Source of the DNA: Anaerobium acetethylicum
GTDB taxonomy: Bacteria > Bacillota > Clostridia > Lachnospirales > Lachnospiraceae
DNA: 62,497 nucleotides
Reading direction: 5' to 3'
Assembly (NCBI RefSeq): GCF_900096945.1
Contig: NZ_FMKA01000019.1
Location: 1-62,497 of the forward strand
The notes under the pieces are model-generated. The model saw nothing but the letters and a program-made list of their open reading frames with translations, had not been told where the DNA came from and made no database searches. Positions 17,308 to 27,074 of this stretch are shown piece by piece (the first letter of the stretch is position 1; each line of letters begins with the position of its first letter). The translations under genes were made by a program, and so were the position numbers.

Positions 17308-19218
17308 CTATAGCCCCTCCAGGGCCTCGCTCCATATCCTTCCGCAAGCATCGCTCGGCATCCTCAGGTCTCCCCTCGGGGAAACCGCTACGGATCCGAC
17401 CTTTGGCCCGTCCGGCAGGCAGGAACGTTTGAACTGCTGGGAGAAGAACCTTCTGTAGAAGACCTTCATCCATTTAAGGATCAAGTCCTCTTCATATACC
17501 CCATCGAATGCGATTTTCGCGATTCGGTATATCTTGTCCGGCTCAAAGCCGAAACGCAGGATGTAATACATGAAGAAATCATGAAGCTCATAAGGGCCCA
17601 CGATATCCTCTGTCTTCTGGGCGATGTCGCCGTCCTTTGGCGGCAGAAGCTCAGGGCTTACAGGCGTGTCCAGAATGTCGATCAGCACTGATTTCAGCTT
17701 CTCGTCGGTGCTTGTGTCGGCAAAGTAGCCCACCAGATGCCTGACGAGAGTCTTCGGCACTGAAACATTCACGCCGTACATGGACATATGGTCTCCGTTG
17801 TAGGTCGCCCATCCCAGGGCAAGTTCGGACATATCGCCGGTTCCGACAACCATTCCGCCTGTCTGGTTTGCTATGTTCATCAGGATCTGCGTCCTTTCCC
17901 TTGCCTGGGAGTTCTCATAGGTCACGTCGTGGACAGAGCAGTCATGTCCGATATCCCTGAAATGGAGCATGACCGCTTCCCTTAGGTTGATTTCCCTGAG
18001 GGTAGCGCCCAGCTTCCGGGTCAGATCTACGGCATTCTGGTAGGTCCTGTCAGTCGTGCCGAAACACGGCATGGTCACTGCCGTTATCATTTCTCTTGGA
18101 AGCCCAAGCATATCGTATGTCCTTGCAATTACCAGAAGCGCAAGGGTCGAATCAAGTCCTCCGGAAATGCCGATTACCGCGCTCTTGCAGTTCGTATGTT
18201 CAAAACGCTTCTTCAATCCCATTGCCTGGATGGAAATGATTTCTTCACATCTTTTATCTCTGTCAAACTTTACGCCTGGCACGAAGGGCGCGGGATCGAA
18301 TTTTCTCGTAAGCTTCGTCTCTTCCATCCGGAAGCTGAAATCTATGATTTCGTAGCCTTCCTTCCGGCTGACAGGGAAGGTCGTCATCCTTCGTCTCTCG
18401 CCCCTGAGCTTTTTGATGTCAAGGTCTGCATAGATGGTTTCATTTTGAAAACGCTTCGCCTCTGCGAGGGTGGAACCATTTTCCGAAATCACGTTGTGTC
18501 CGCCGAACACCAGATCCGTGGTGGATTCCCCCTCGCCAGCGCTTGCGTATATGTATCCGCAGATAAGCCTTGCGGACTGCCCGTTGATCAGGCCTTTCCT
18601 GTACACGTCCTTGCCCGTGGTCTCATCGCTTGCCGAAAGGTTGACCATTACCGTCGCTCCGGCCAGGGCATGGCCCACGCTTGGAGGCAGCGGCACCCAG
18701 AGGTCCTCGCAGATCTCAGCGCCGATGATCAGCCCCTCCATCTCCCTGCATCTGAACAGTATGTCGGTTCCAAACGGGACTTCCCTGCCGCCGATGTCGA
18801 TCAGAAACGGGCGGCTGTTTCCCGGCGTGAAATGCCTTGCCTCGTAGAATTCCGCGTAGTTCGGAAGGTTCACCTTAGGCACGATGCCGAGTATTTCCCC
18901 GTTCTTCACTGCTGCCGCAACATTATACAGCTTTTCGTCCACTTCCATGGGAAGGCCTACGAAAGCAAGGATATCCATCCCCTCTGTAAAAGCCGCTATT
19001 TCCAGCAGCTCTTTTTTTGCCCTTTCCAGCATGATTTCCTGCCAGAAAAGGTCGCTGCAGGTATATCCGGTTATGCAGAGTTCAGGAAGCACCAGGATTT
19101 TTGTCCCGCAGCTTTCTGCCTCCCCGATCTTCCGGCATATGAGTTCCCTGTTATATTGACAGTCGGCCACTTTGATTTTTGGCGTCGCAGCACCGACTTT
19201 TACAAATCCGTGTTTCAT
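17308..19218 (-). CDS. nadE: Glutamine-hydrolysing NAD+ synthetase
   Basis: 636 residues. The N-terminal nitrilase-like glutaminase domain (about 1-270) has the Glu in VLPELCITGYT, the Lys in PKVNLPNYAEFYE and the Cys in GAEICEDLWVP. The C-terminal synthetase domain has the PP-loop SGGLDSTLAL near 353 and GTGDMSELALGW. It amidates nicotinic acid adenine dinucleotide to NAD+, drawing ammonia from glutamine. Length and domain order are typical of the two-domain enzyme. AGGAG precedes the ATG; hslO lies 81 bases upstream on the same strand and a strong terminator follows. Confidence 0.95.
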   Translation of the reverse strand: MKHGFVKVGAATPKIKVADCQYNRELICRKIGEAESCGTKILVLPELCITGYTCSDLFWQEIMLERAKKELLEIAAFTEGMDILAFVGLPMEVDEKLYNVAAAVKNGEILGIVPKVNLPNYAEFYEARHFTPGNSRPFLIDIGGREVPFGTDILFRCREMEGLIIGAEICEDLWVPLPPSVGHALAGATVMVNLSASDETTGKDVYRKGLINGQSARLICGYIYASAGEGESTTDLVFGGHNVISENGSTLAEAKRFQNETIYADLDIKKLRGERRRMTTFPVSRKEGYEIIDFSFRMEETKLTRKFDPAPFVPGVKFDRDKRCEEIISIQAMGLKKRFEHTNCKSAVIGISGGLDSTLALLVIARTYDMLGLPREMITAVTMPCFGTTDRTYQNAVDLTRKLGATLREINLREAVMLHFRDIGHDCSVHDVTYENSQARERTQILMNIANQTGGMVVGTGDMSELALGWATYNGDHMSMYGVNVSVPKTLVRHLVGYFADTSTDEKLKSVLIDILDTPVSPELLPPKDGDIAQKTEDIVGPYELHDFFMYYILRFGFEPDKIYRIAKIAFDGVYEEDLILKWMKVFYRRFFSQQFKRSCLPDGPKVGSVAVSPRGDLRMPSDACGRIWSEALEGL

Positions 19219-19299
19219 TCCCTTGCTCTCCTTAACATCCTGTCAGGCTTATGCCCGGCTGGTTCTGTATGCTTTGGCCCTGTGTAATACCCGGCTGGC

Positions 19300-20181
19300 C
19301 TACTTGCTTCTTTTTTCTGCAATCTCCCTCAGATCATCGATGGAAAATGTATAGTTTTTATTACAGAAATGGCAATTGACCGTGATGTCCTCTCCGTCAT
19401 TGATCATTTCCGTGATATCCTCTTTTCCTATGCTGATGATTGCCTTTTCCACGCGTTTTTTGGAACAGTCGCAGTGGAATTTTACAGGGTAGGTTTCAAG
19501 AATATCAACCCCGAATTCGCCCAGTACTTCTTCCAGCACCATTTCCGGCGTGAATCCCTGATCCAGAAGGGCCGTGATGGATGTGAAGCTGCCAAGCTTC
19601 GCTTCCAGCTTCGAGATGACTGCCTCATCTGCAAAGGGCATGAGCTGGATGATGAATCCTCCGGCCTGCTTAACTGTATTGTTCTTTTCCATCAGGACGC
19701 CGAGGGCTACTGATGAAGGCACCTGTTCGGAAGTCGCAAAATAATAGGTAAGGTCTTCTGCGATTTCGCTTGTCTGAAGTGCCGTCTGGCTTACGTAAGG
19801 TTCCTTCAGCCCCATGTCCCTGATGATGTTCATGAAGCCAACGCCCACAGCCGCTCCGACGTCCAGTTTTCCCTGGGCATTCGCAGGTATGATAACCTCC
19901 GGATTGTTGACGTAACCCTTTACATTTCCCTTTGAATCTGCCGTTACTGTGATTCCGCCGATCGGACCGCCGCTCTGGATCTGCAGGGTGAGGACGTCGT
20001 CGTCTCCCTTCATCATGCTTCCCATGATGCTTCCTGCTGTAAGCAGCCTTCCGAGGGCCGCTGTTGCAACCGGGCTTGTATTATGGACGCTCCTTGCATA
20101 TTCAACAAGTTCTTTTGTTGATGCGGCGAACGCCCTGATCTGGCCGTTACCGGCAGTTGCTCTTACTATATAATCTGACAT
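19300..20181 (-). CDS. hslO: Redox-regulated chaperone Hsp33
   Basis: 293 residues, full length. The N-terminal holdase domain includes GSIMGSMMKGDDDVLTLQI and the C-terminal zinc switch has HCDCSKKR and CHFCNK, the CxC...CxxC set that binds zinc when reduced and forms disulfides under oxidative stress. This makes it a chaperone activated by oxidation in the cytoplasm. AAGGAG precedes the ATG. It lies between nadE and a methyltransferase gene on the same strand; a copy of the dispersed palindrome sits upstream at 20220. Confidence 0.95.
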   Translation of the reverse strand: MSDYIVRATAGNGQIRAFAASTKELVEYARSVHNTSPVATAALGRLLTAGSIMGSMMKGDDDVLTLQIQSGGPIGGITVTADSKGNVKGYVNNPEVIIPANAQGKLDVGAAVGVGFMNIIRDMGLKEPYVSQTALQTSEIAEDLTYYFATSEQVPSSVALGVLMEKNNTVKQAGGFIIQLMPFADEAVISKLEAKLGSFTSITALLDQGFTPEMVLEEVLGEFGVDILETYPVKFHCDCSKKRVEKAIISIGKEDITEMINDGEDITVNCHFCNKNYTFSIDDLREIAEKRSK

Positions 20182-20219
20182 ATTTTTTCTCCTTAATCGT
20201 GTTTATTTGTTTTTCCATT

Positions 20220-20252
20220 GCAACTATTCAAGACCAGGTCCTGAACCTTTAC
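20220..20252. repeat. Dispersed imperfect palindrome, copy 2
   Basis: GCAACTATTCAAGAC-CAG-GTCCTGAACCTTTAC, in the gap between the methyltransferase gene and hslO. It overlaps the stop of the methyltransferase frame at 20249. Confidence 0.55.
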
Positions 20253-20998
20253 TTTCCTTTTTCCCTGGCAACTACGTATATCCTCTCGCTGTCAGGCCTT
20301 GGCGCATTCCTTGTAAATGCATCGTAGGCAGTTATGAATTCCATTCCCGCTTCTTCGATGAGCCGCCTGATTTCTTCAAGCTCATAGGCCCTCTGATAAT
20401 GCATTTCCTCGTATTTCCTATATAGTTCGCCCTCCCTGATGAAAAGCGAAAGGTTATATTCATTGATGCATTCATCCTCGTAATAATAATTCTCCCAGAT
20501 GAAGCTGCTCTCTTCCCTGTTTTCGGCGATTGTGGAATCCCCAAGAATTTTTGAGTATTTGTATACCGTATTCAGGTCAAAGATGAAGACGCCGCCTGGA
20601 TCCAGATAATTATTGACCAGCCTGAATACCTCTTTCAGGTCATCGCTTTCAAGAATATAATTCATGGAGTCGCAGATGCTGATTACCGCCTTCACGGTTC
20701 CATAAAGTTCAAACTCCCTCATGTCCTGCAGCAGATACAGGATATCCTGCCCCGTCTCTTCCCTTTTTTCCATGGCGATTCCGAGCATATCCTCGGAATT
20801 GTCGATTCCTATCATATCATAGCCTTTGTCAGCGAGGATCTGCGTCAGGCTCCCTGTCCCACAGCCAAGATCCAGGACGAGGCCTTCTTCAACGCCGTAT
20901 TCCTTAAGCAGGCCTGCCACATATTCCGCCCACTCTGTATAAGGTATATTGTCCATAAACATATCATATACTTTGGCAAAACTTGTATACGCTTCCAT
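20249..20998 (-). CDS. Class I SAM-dependent methyltransferase
   Basis: 249 residues. The Rossmann motifs are clear: LVLDLGCGTGSLTQIL (motif I, about 40-55), MIGIDNSEDMLGIA (motif II) and VKAVISICDSMNYIL. It lacks features naming a substrate and belongs to the broad methyltransferase 11/25 group. AGGAGG precedes the ATG. It shares a divergent promoter region with the plus-strand gene at 21202. Confidence 0.85.
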   Translation of the reverse strand: MEAYTSFAKVYDMFMDNIPYTEWAEYVAGLLKEYGVEEGLVLDLGCGTGSLTQILADKGYDMIGIDNSEDMLGIAMEKREETGQDILYLLQDMREFELYGTVKAVISICDSMNYILESDDLKEVFRLVNNYLDPGGVFIFDLNTVYKYSKILGDSTIAENREESSFIWENYYYEDECINEYNLSLFIREGELYRKYEEMHYQRAYELEEIRRLIEEAGMEFITAYDAFTRNAPRPDSERIYVVAREKGK

Positions 20999-21045
20999 CT
21001 CAAAATTCCTCCTAAAGCCGTCTTATGCGGGCTTCCTTCTATGCT

Positions 21046-21148
21046 ATACTAACAAGTTTCTCTCTGCTTTGCAAATTTTATTTTTCCCCCTGCGCTCTTC
21101 AATATACAGGTCCGTCAGCTTGATTATTTCAAAATAATCCCTTATACT
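21046..21148. promoter_or_regulatory. Divergent promoters
   Basis: Minus strand: TTGCAA (21069-21074), 17 bases, TAGTAT (21046-21051), reading into the methyltransferase gene. Plus strand: TTGATT (21120-21125), 17 bases, TATACT (21143-21148), reading into the gene at 21202. Consensus matches only. Confidence 0.55.
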
Positions 21149-21201
21149 GAATAAAGCATGGACTTTTATCCTCACAAATCCAAACAGTGGAGGTTCCTTC
21201 A

Positions 21202-22203
21202 ATGAAAAAAAATATACTGGCAAAATCTATCCGCCGTTTTTATCTGATAAAGCTGTTCCCAGCAACATTGTTTCTCGTTTTTGTAATTCTGATCTGGCTG
21301 AACTATCCGTTCAAGGAAATCTTTTTTCCTGATACAGTCAACTCAATCAATGATATCAATGAGCACTACTATTCAAAGAAGGAGTTCATCCGCATCGATC
21401 CGCCCACCCTCTATTACACCGGCTATGACTACAAACGTCATGGGGATGTTGAAGGTTCCTACTACTACACGTTCATTGATGAAAAATGTGTATTCTTCCT
21501 CCTCTCCCCCGACACGAATAAGACGGAAAGCCCTGAGCTGACAGACCTTTCCATAAAGGGGCGGCTCATACGGGGCAGCTCCTCCTACAAGGAGCTTGTG
21601 GAGCATGTTGCCGAAGACCTTTCCTGGACGGTAAAAGGCCTGAAGAGTGTGACTTCTCCCATCGTAATCAGTGAAATCGATTATTTTATTCCTGAAAGCA
21701 TACTGTTCCTGATTCTTCTCTCCGTATCCTCTGTCCCCGCCTTCTACTACTTTGTATCGCGGGCCATTTTTGTGATTGCGCCACAGTTTTCTCCATCATG
21801 CATGCACATGCGCCGCATGGGCAGACGATCTGCCCTGCTGAAGCAGGCTGATCATGAATTCCTCAGCGAAAGCGTCTTCTCAACGGATACGCTGTTCCTG
21901 ACAAGCAACTATCTGATAGAAATTTCAGCCAGGGGCATCGCAGCGGTACCCCTTCGCAGCATTCTCTGGATCTACAAGCACAGCGTAATGACACGCTTTT
22001 TATGGTTTCCTCCAAAGCTAACCTATACGATCCGCATTGTTTCTCTATACGGAATTTCAGACCATGCAAAGCTTGAAAAGACTCATGCCGACGAAATCCT
22101 CTCAAAGATAGAGGCAGCCTGCCCGGATGTCATATCCGGCTTCTCCGAGGAAAAACGGAAGCTGATAAAAGAAAAACGCAAGGCACTGAAAAGGAAGCAT
22201 TAA
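21202..22203 (+). CDS. Hypothetical protein with two membrane segments
   Basis: 333 residues from the ATG at 21202, eight bases after GTGGAGG. Membrane segments lie near 16-38 and 168-190; the part between them (about 130 residues, Tyr-rich, YYTGYDYKRHGDVEGSYYY) should be outside, and the C-terminal Lys-rich part inside. I do not recognise the family. It is one of few plus-strand genes here, has its own promoter and a perfect terminator, and so is a single-gene unit. Confidence 0.7.
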   Translation: MKKNILAKSIRRFYLIKLFPATLFLVFVILIWLNYPFKEIFFPDTVNSINDINEHYYSKKEFIRIDPPTLYYTGYDYKRHGDVEGSYYYTFIDEKCVFFLLSPDTNKTESPELTDLSIKGRLIRGSSSYKELVEHVAEDLSWTVKGLKSVTSPIVISEIDYFIPESILFLILLSVSSVPAFYYFVSRAIFVIAPQFSPSCMHMRRMGRRSALLKQADHEFLSESVFSTDTLFLTSNYLIEISARGIAAVPLRSILWIYKHSVMTRFLWFPPKLTYTIRIVSLYGISDHAKLEKTHADEILSKIEAACPDVISGFSEEKRKLIKEKRKALKRKH

Positions 22204-22234
22204 ATGTATGCATCATTCCTGAACAGCCGCATAA

Positions 22235-22275
22235 GGTCCATGATTCACGGCATCCCGTGAATCATGGACCTTTTT
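22235..22275 (+). terminator. Strong terminator
   Basis: Perfect 16-bp arms (GGTCCATGATTCACGG) with a 4-base loop, then TTTTT on the plus strand; it ends the gene at 21202. Confidence 0.9.
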
Positions 22276-22278
22276 ATG

Positions 22279-23085
22279 TTATGCCAGTTCCTTCTTAGAC
22301 AGCCAGCGTATGATCAGAAATCCGATTACGAGGGCAGCCACTGATGCAACAGCGGAATAGCCTTTGGGAATCCCCGGGAATACCGGCTTCAGGGAACCCA
22401 GGACGAATCCCAGGATCAGCATATAGGACTGTGCTGCATATTTTTGAAGCAGCATTTCGATTGCCTTTGTAGTCGCAAGTGTTCCCAGCCCGACCCCTAT
22501 TGCCAGAGGCACCAGAAACGGTATATTCCTTGTGTTGATGGCGTTCAGCGTGACGCTGTACAGTCCCATCACATAGAGCATGAAGGATGCGCTGATGCCA
22601 GGGAGTACAAGTGCGACCGCTATGACGAGCCCCGCAACAAAAAGGAATAGCACACTCTTGAATCCCTCCATGGTTGCCAGCGTCGTCGTAGCTTCCGGTT
22701 CAGCAGAAAGCAGAAGCACGATCGCGAATCCGATAATCAGAAAAATCAGATTCCTGATATCCGACTTGCCCTCCGTGGACTTTTTATAAAGAACCGGAAC
22801 ACCGCCCAATATGACACCGATGAAGAAAAATCCCATTACAAATGGATACCTTCCTATAACATCCTCCAGCAGCCTGCTCAGCAGCAGAACGCCCAGGAGT
22901 CCGCCGATACCAAGCTGTGCCAGAAAAATCGTATGCTTTTTCCAGTCCTTAAAGAAGGATCCGACTGCATGGAGCAGATCGTCGTAAATGCCCAGGACTA
23001 TGGCCATGGTTCCTCCGCTTACTCCCGGCACAAGGGTTGCAACGCCGATGGCAAGGCCTTTAAATATATTAACCAAGTATTTCAT
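22279..23085 (-). CDS. DUF368 protein, probable undecaprenyl-phosphate flippase
   Basis: 268 residues from the ATG at 23085 (AAAGGAG upstream). Polytopic, about eight membrane segments, with the family signature GVATLVPGVSGGTMAIVLGIYD at 12-34 and a second, repeated PGIS motif (VLPGISASFMLYVMGLY). DUF368 proteins (PopT) have been shown in other bacteria to recycle undecaprenyl phosphate across the membrane for cell-wall synthesis; applying that here is inference from family. It lies upstream of no cell-wall gene and is followed by the convergent gene at 21202. Confidence 0.88.
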   Translation of the reverse strand: MKYLVNIFKGLAIGVATLVPGVSGGTMAIVLGIYDDLLHAVGSFFKDWKKHTIFLAQLGIGGLLGVLLLSRLLEDVIGRYPFVMGFFFIGVILGGVPVLYKKSTEGKSDIRNLIFLIIGFAIVLLLSAEPEATTTLATMEGFKSVLFLFVAGLVIAVALVLPGISASFMLYVMGLYSVTLNAINTRNIPFLVPLAIGVGLGTLATTKAIEMLLQKYAAQSYMLILGFVLGSLKPVFPGIPKGYSAVASVAALVIGFLIIRWLSKKELA

Positions 23086-23168
23086 TGTGTCTCCTTTTGC
23101 AGAATGCATCCTTTATCCATGATATTCTGTATTTTCTCCTTCAGATGCACTCCAGTCTTATTTTTTAT

Positions 23169-24224
23169 CTATTTCATATACTCTTTGAAGAATCCAATCA
23201 GCTGGTCCATTTCCTCATCCGTACCGATGGTAATCCTGAGATAGTTGTCGATTCTCGGAGCTGTGAAATATCTGACATAGATGTCCTTTTCCCGCAGGGC
23301 TTCAAAAAGTTCTTTTGCGGGGTATTTCTCATGTGTCGCGAATATGAAGTTCGCCATAGGTTCCGGAAACATGAATCCGAGAGCCGCCATTTCCTTTTTT
23401 GTTCTTTCCCTGGTTGCCATGATTTTTGCAAGGGTATCCCTGAAATATTCCTCATCCCTGATTGCCTCGATTCCGAACGCAATGGACGTCTGGTTCATCG
23501 TATAGGAATTGAAGGAATGCTTCGCATCATTGAGATATTTGATCAGCACAGGATTTCCCACTGCATATCCGATCCTCATTCCTGCCATGGAGCGGGATTT
23601 CGAATACGTCTGCACGACCATCAGGTTGTCATATCTATCGATCAGCTCGATTGCCGATCTGCCGCCGAAGTCTATGTACGCTTCATCAACAATGACGATG
23701 ACGTCCCTGTTGTGCTCGAGTATATCTTCCACGAGTTCCAGATCTTCATATACGGATGTAGGCGCATTCGGGTTCGGAAAGATGATTCCGCCGTTCTCCC
23801 TGTAATAGTCTTCCTTAATGATGCGGAAGTTATCGTCCAGTGCCGGCCTTTCAAACGGAATGCCGAACAGGTTTGCCCACACGCTGTAGAATGAATAGGA
23901 TATATCCGGGAAGAGGATCGGCTTGTCGGAATTGAAGAAAGTCAGAAACATCATGGCAATGACATCATCCGATCCGACTCCAACAAAGACCTGGTCCGCA
24001 TCCACATTGTGGTGCTCTGCGATTGCCTTTGTAAGCTTTCCGACTGTCGGATCCGGATAGAGCTTCAGGCGTTCGTAGTCGAATTCTTCTACTGCCCTTT
24101 TTACGCCCGGTGCGGGCGGATAGGGATTTTCATTGGTATTCAGTTTTACCATTTTTACCTTGTCAGGCTGCTCCCCGGGTACATAAGGGACCACTTTTCT
24201 GATATTTTTTTCCCATGCCTTCAT
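23169..24224 (-). CDS. hisC: Histidinol-phosphate aminotransferase
   Basis: 351 residues, fold-type I PLP enzyme: KLNTNENPYPP at the start, VGVGSDDVIAM, the Asp in VIVDEAYIDFGG, and the PLP lysine in TYSKSRSMAGMRIGYAVG. These fit HisC. No other his gene is near, so it may serve histidine synthesis or act on a related amino acid. The ATG lies 4 bases after the stop of the aminotransferase gene upstream, so the two are probably cotranscribed. Confidence 0.85.
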   Translation of the reverse strand: MKAWEKNIRKVVPYVPGEQPDKVKMVKLNTNENPYPPAPGVKRAVEEFDYERLKLYPDPTVGKLTKAIAEHHNVDADQVFVGVGSDDVIAMMFLTFFNSDKPILFPDISYSFYSVWANLFGIPFERPALDDNFRIIKEDYYRENGGIIFPNPNAPTSVYEDLELVEDILEHNRDVIVIVDEAYIDFGGRSAIELIDRYDNLMVVQTYSKSRSMAGMRIGYAVGNPVLIKYLNDAKHSFNSYTMNQTSIAFGIEAIRDEEYFRDTLAKIMATRERTKKEMAALGFMFPEPMANFIFATHEKYPAKELFEALREKDIYVRYFTAPRIDNYLRITIGTDEEMDQLIGFFKEYMK

Positions 24225-24228
24225 AATG

Positions 24229-25425
24229 CTACCTCTTTACGAATTCATCTGCAAGGGCTTTGAATCCCGGCAGAGAATTCTGAATCGTTTCGTAGGATAC
24301 GCAGTAGGCGATACGCACGAATCCCGGACATGCAAAGGAACTTCCTGGAACGATCAGAATATTATGCTTTTTGGCTGCTTCACAGAATTCTTTCTCATTT
24401 TCCACAGGGGATTTGACAAACAGATAGAAGGCGCCTTCCGGCTTGATGCATGCGAAGCCGAATTCAGTCATGCTGTTATATAGGAGTTCCCTGTTTCTGT
24501 CATAATATGCAACGTCAACTTTCTCATCAAGGCATTTCGCAATGACTTTCTGGAAAAGCGAAGGAGCATTTACATATCCCAAAATACGGTTGGCAACATT
24601 TGCTCCGGCGAGTACCATTTCAGAATCCTTCACTTCATCAGGAATTACCAGGTATCCGATTCGCTCGCCAGGAAGGGAAAGGGATTTGCTGTAGGAATAT
24701 CCGACGATCGTGTTGTCATAGTATTTTGTAAGATATGGGATCTCAACTCCGTCATATGCAAGCTCTCTGTAAGGTTCATCGGAAATCAGGTAGATGTCTG
24801 TTCCGAATTCCTGCTGCTTTCTGTTCATGATTTCTGCAAGCTTCTTGATCGTCTCTTCCGAATATACGACTCCAGTCGGGTTGTTAGGAGAATTCACGAT
24901 AACCGCCTTGGTTTTCGCTGTGATCTTCTCTTCGAATTCTGCGAGGTTTGGCTGGAATGTCTTCGTGTCCGGCGAAACGACAACAAGGTTTCCGTCATAG
25001 TTTGCCACGTAGCTCCTGTATTCGCCGAAGTATGGAGCAAATGCAACGACTTCATCCCCTGGGTTCAGAAGGGTCTTGAAGATTACGTTTAGTCCACCCG
25101 CAGCACCCACAGTCATGATGATATTCCTTAATCCGAAGGCTGTTCCGAATTTTTTATTGATTGACTGGGCAATTGCTTCCCTGACGTCTTCGTATCCGGA
25201 ATTGTTCATATATCCATGTACGGCTGTCTGGTTTTCTTCATTTATTATTTCAATGATCGCCTTATTTACGCCTTCAGGCGCTGCCACGTTCGGATTTCCA
25301 AGGCTGAAATCATATACATTTTCTGCGCCGTAAATACCTGCTAATCGTTTTCCCTCTTCAAACATTGCACGGATGGCTGAGCTGTTCTGCACATAGCCAA
25401 TCATTTTTTCTGAAATCATATCCAT
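24229..25425 (-). CDS. PLP-dependent aminotransferase (aspartate aminotransferase-like)
   Basis: 398 residues, class I/II aminotransferase. It has YDFSLGNPNVAAPEGVN, TVGAAGGLNVIFKTLLNPGDEVV, NSPNNPTGVVYSEE, SDEPYRELAYDG and the PLP lysine in YSYSKSLSLPGERIGYLV. This fits the AspB-type group; the exact amino acid cannot be told. AGAGGAGA precedes the ATG; hisC follows almost directly. Confidence 0.85.
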   Translation of the reverse strand: MDMISEKMIGYVQNSSAIRAMFEEGKRLAGIYGAENVYDFSLGNPNVAAPEGVNKAIIEIINEENQTAVHGYMNNSGYEDVREAIAQSINKKFGTAFGLRNIIMTVGAAGGLNVIFKTLLNPGDEVVAFAPYFGEYRSYVANYDGNLVVVSPDTKTFQPNLAEFEEKITAKTKAVIVNSPNNPTGVVYSEETIKKLAEIMNRKQQEFGTDIYLISDEPYRELAYDGVEIPYLTKYYDNTIVGYSYSKSLSLPGERIGYLVIPDEVKDSEMVLAGANVANRILGYVNAPSLFQKVIAKCLDEKVDVAYYDRNRELLYNSMTEFGFACIKPEGAFYLFVKSPVENEKEFCEAAKKHNILIVPGSSFACPGFVRIAYCVSYETIQNSLPGFKALADEFVKR

Positions 25426-25488
25426 TCTCCTCTATCTTCTATATTAGAATTTCTAAAACTGTTATGAACCACTGTCCCGCAAGGCAGA

Positions 25489-26394
25489 TCATCCGCTTAT
25501 CGGGTGCTTTACTTTCACTACGCCCTTCTGCACAAGAAAGACCGGCTGGTACGACAGCTTTGCCTTCCTCAGGCCTTCGGAACCCATATCCTCTTCCCTG
25601 TTCACATATTTGTAATTCATGCATGCATGCTGCAGGAACTGCTGATTGATCATAGGGTATGCGCCCTGTATCTTTGAAAACGCTTTTTCTATATGGATTA
25701 CAAATGTATCGTCCGAAAGGGGTTCACCTATGGTGAATGCGATTACCTCTCCGTCCACGCGGATCAGGCCGCCCATAAAATCCAGCTCCTCAAAAAGCCT
25801 CAGGGCATTCAGTGTAACGCAAAGCTCCGCCGTCTTTCCCTCGTCATCATCGCACAGATTCTCTTTTCTCCACATCAGCGCCATCTGAAAGCAGTCCTCC
25901 AGATTATGTCTTGTTATGGCCTCGTAGCTCCAGTTGTTGTTTTCTATAAATCTATTTATGTGGTTTCTTTTTCCATGATACTTCTTGCCTGCAAGGGAAA
26001 CCAGTTTTTCCAATTCATAAACGTAGTCTGCGCTGTCCCTCATATATTCGATTTCGTATTTGCCAGGATACAGACTGTCGAGTTCTGCAAACTGCTCTTC
26101 GCTGACACTATGAAAATGAAGCTTGCAGCCCAGTTCAGCGCAGTACTGTTCTAAAGTATCGATGACTGCTTTCACATCGCCTTTGCCTACCGGATATACA
26201 AAGGAAGGATTTTTTCCCCAGGATGATTTGAACACAAGCATATCATTTATGACTGCAAAGGTAACCCCGTAATGCCTTGACCACAGATAGATATTGCCAA
26301 AGGTCATCTCGCATCCCATCATCTTTTTCATATGCAGGTACTGTTCAATCAGCTGCTTATCTTCCAGTTCCGGTCTTCTAAATTCAATATCCAT
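25489..26394 (-). CDS. DUF2156 / GNAT-fold acyltransferase-like protein
   Basis: 301 residues, no membrane segment. It matches soluble clostridial DUF2156 proteins, related to the catalytic domain of lysylphosphatidylglycerol synthases: WSRHYGVTFAVINDMLVFKS near the start, KKYHGKRNHINRF in the middle, and GGLIRVDGEVIAFTIGEPL followed by HIEKAFSKIQGAYPMINQQF. The paired GNAT-like folds suggest transfer of an acyl or aminoacyl group; the acceptor is unknown. Confidence 0.75.
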   Translation of the reverse strand: MDIEFRRPELEDKQLIEQYLHMKKMMGCEMTFGNIYLWSRHYGVTFAVINDMLVFKSSWGKNPSFVYPVGKGDVKAVIDTLEQYCAELGCKLHFHSVSEEQFAELDSLYPGKYEIEYMRDSADYVYELEKLVSLAGKKYHGKRNHINRFIENNNWSYEAITRHNLEDCFQMALMWRKENLCDDDEGKTAELCVTLNALRLFEELDFMGGLIRVDGEVIAFTIGEPLSDDTFVIHIEKAFSKIQGAYPMINQQFLQHACMNYKYVNREEDMGSEGLRKAKLSYQPVFLVQKGVVKVKHPISG

Positions 26395-26451
26395 ATCTCA
26401 TTCAACCTCTCAACGCAGGCGGGCCTGCGGTTTTATAGATCGCTTCCTGTG

Positions 26452-26874
26452 TTAATTCTGCTCATCTCTGCTTTCGAACTCCGTGAACTCAGTCTTCAGC
26501 TTCCTTCTGTACCTGCTCAGCACAAAATAGCCAAGGGCCGCATAAAGTCCGGTATTGTTGGTCGTTTCCATGCCCATTGTAAGAACAAAATAACCAAGAC
26601 AGGCAACGCTCAAAATATCAATACCAAGATATTTTAAATAAGCTGTCTTTTTCTCAGGCGTGATATTCTCAAACTGCTTTAACAGAAACGGCTCAACCAC
26701 ATCTGTCAGTATGATCATTGTGAACAGCGCGACTCCGACAAGTATCTGGAAAACCATGATATTTCTTGATCCTGAAGCAATCGTGTAGATCAGATATGCC
26801 GCAATGGGAACCAGCGTCAGAACTGTGGCGATCGTGGTATTCCTTCTTATTTTCTTAACTCTTTGTTCGTCCAT
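26452..26874 (-). CDS. Hypothetical four-helix membrane protein
   Basis: 140 residues with four hydrophobic segments (about 13-33, 38-60, 82-102 and 108-122) and a charged C-terminus. Not recognised. AAGGAG precedes the ATG. It lies upstream of the DUF2156 gene, divergent from the MATE gene. Confidence 0.65.
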   Translation of the reverse strand: MDEQRVKKIRRNTTIATVLTLVPIAAYLIYTIASGSRNIMVFQILVGVALFTMIILTDVVEPFLLKQFENITPEKKTAYLKYLGIDILSVACLGYFVLTMGMETTNNTGLYAALGYFVLSRYRRKLKTEFTEFESRDEQN

Positions 26875-27074
26875 TTCAATCTCCTTTGATTTTAATCATT
26901 TTAGCCTGTATTTTCCTATTATAACGTATGCATGCCGATACTTCAACTCAAAAACCACCTCCATCCTTGACTTTTCAGTTCCAGGGGGATACACTGAACT
27001 GTATGCATGACTTAAAAGACTCGTGATTTTAAGCGGCAAAAACACTTTGTAATTTTATTTAAAGGAGAAAAACA